This document shows positions 12,271 to 12,346 of a DNA stretch of 12,346 nucleotides, piece by piece. This stretch comes from an uncultured Lachnospiraceae bacterium. GTDB taxonomy: Bacteria > Bacillota > Clostridia > Lachnospirales > Lachnospiraceae. The position numbers and the translations under genes were made by a program. Positions within the stretch are counted from its first letter, which is position 1, and every line of letters begins with the position of its first letter. The DNA is taken from contig CAJUIM010000113.1 of the NCBI GenBank assembly GCA_910586275.1, positions 1 to 12,346 of the forward strand, written 5' to 3'. Under the pieces are notes generated by a model. That model saw nothing but the letters and a program-made list of their open reading frames with translations. It was not told the DNA's origin and searched no databases.

Positions 12271-12346
12271 TTGCATGTTTTTTTGAATTTTCGTAACAGT
12301 TCAGCCTGAATGTTGTGTTGAGAGGCGGACGCACGGGAGGGATTTT
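12271..12346. other. Gene-free right edge upstream of the rpmJ promoter
   Basis: I see no coding sequence, and infA, often adjacent to rpmJ, is not within the window. One T-run (12279-12285, plus strand) follows the AACGG/CCGTT repeat but with an eight-base gap, so it is not a convincing terminator. Confidence 0.35.

Overview
The window looks like the chromosome of a Clostridia-class Firmicute, most likely Lachnospiraceae. The gene order is the end of the alpha ribosomal-protein operon followed by ecfA1-ecfA2-ecfT-truA-rplM-rpsI. The S4 N-terminus lacks the usual zinc cysteines, L17 carries a long internal insertion, Shine-Dalgarno sites are strong (AAAGGAG), and promoters are sigma-A-like. 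The assignment rests on protein character and gene order, not on a database search.

Nearly all conserved genes are on the minus strand, so transcription runs from high to low coordinates. A promoter at 12235-12263 starts rpmJ, a dubious small-ORF region, rpsM, rpsK, rpsD, rpoA and rplQ. This unit closes at a strong terminator at 8017-8053. A second minus-strand block follows: ecfA1-ecfA2-ecfT (the energizing module of an ECF vitamin/metal transporter, own promoter at 5442-5470), a terminator-like hairpin, truA, then rplM-rpsI with a consensus promoter (1759-1787), a ~315-nt structured leader and a terminator at 522-556. The far left edge holds the C-terminal end of an IS110-family transposase on the plus strand.

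An accessory island of about 2.6 kb separates rplQ from ecfA1, genes that are often contiguous in Firmicutes. It contains a small XRE regulator (+), a divergent gene for an exported protein with tandem octapeptide repeats (-), an anchored M15-family D,D-carboxypeptidase-like protein (+), and a 189-bp palindromic element flanked by 8-bp direct repeats that looks like a MITE. The space between the XRE gene and the repeat-protein gene holds two 18-bp near-palindromes that are exact reverse complements of each other. One fills the spacer of a TTGACA-17-TAAAAT promoter firing toward the repeat-protein gene. The other fills the spacer of a weaker promoter firing toward the regulator. The inference is a self-contained switch controlling a secreted repeat protein, the best candidate here for an undescribed system.

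Other unusual structure: 49-bp tandem repeats downstream of rpsM that copy the last codons and stop of rpsM together with a hairpin; a nested RNA fold just upstream of rplM; and a very strong ribosome-binding site between rpmJ and rpsM that starts only a 16-codon ORF.
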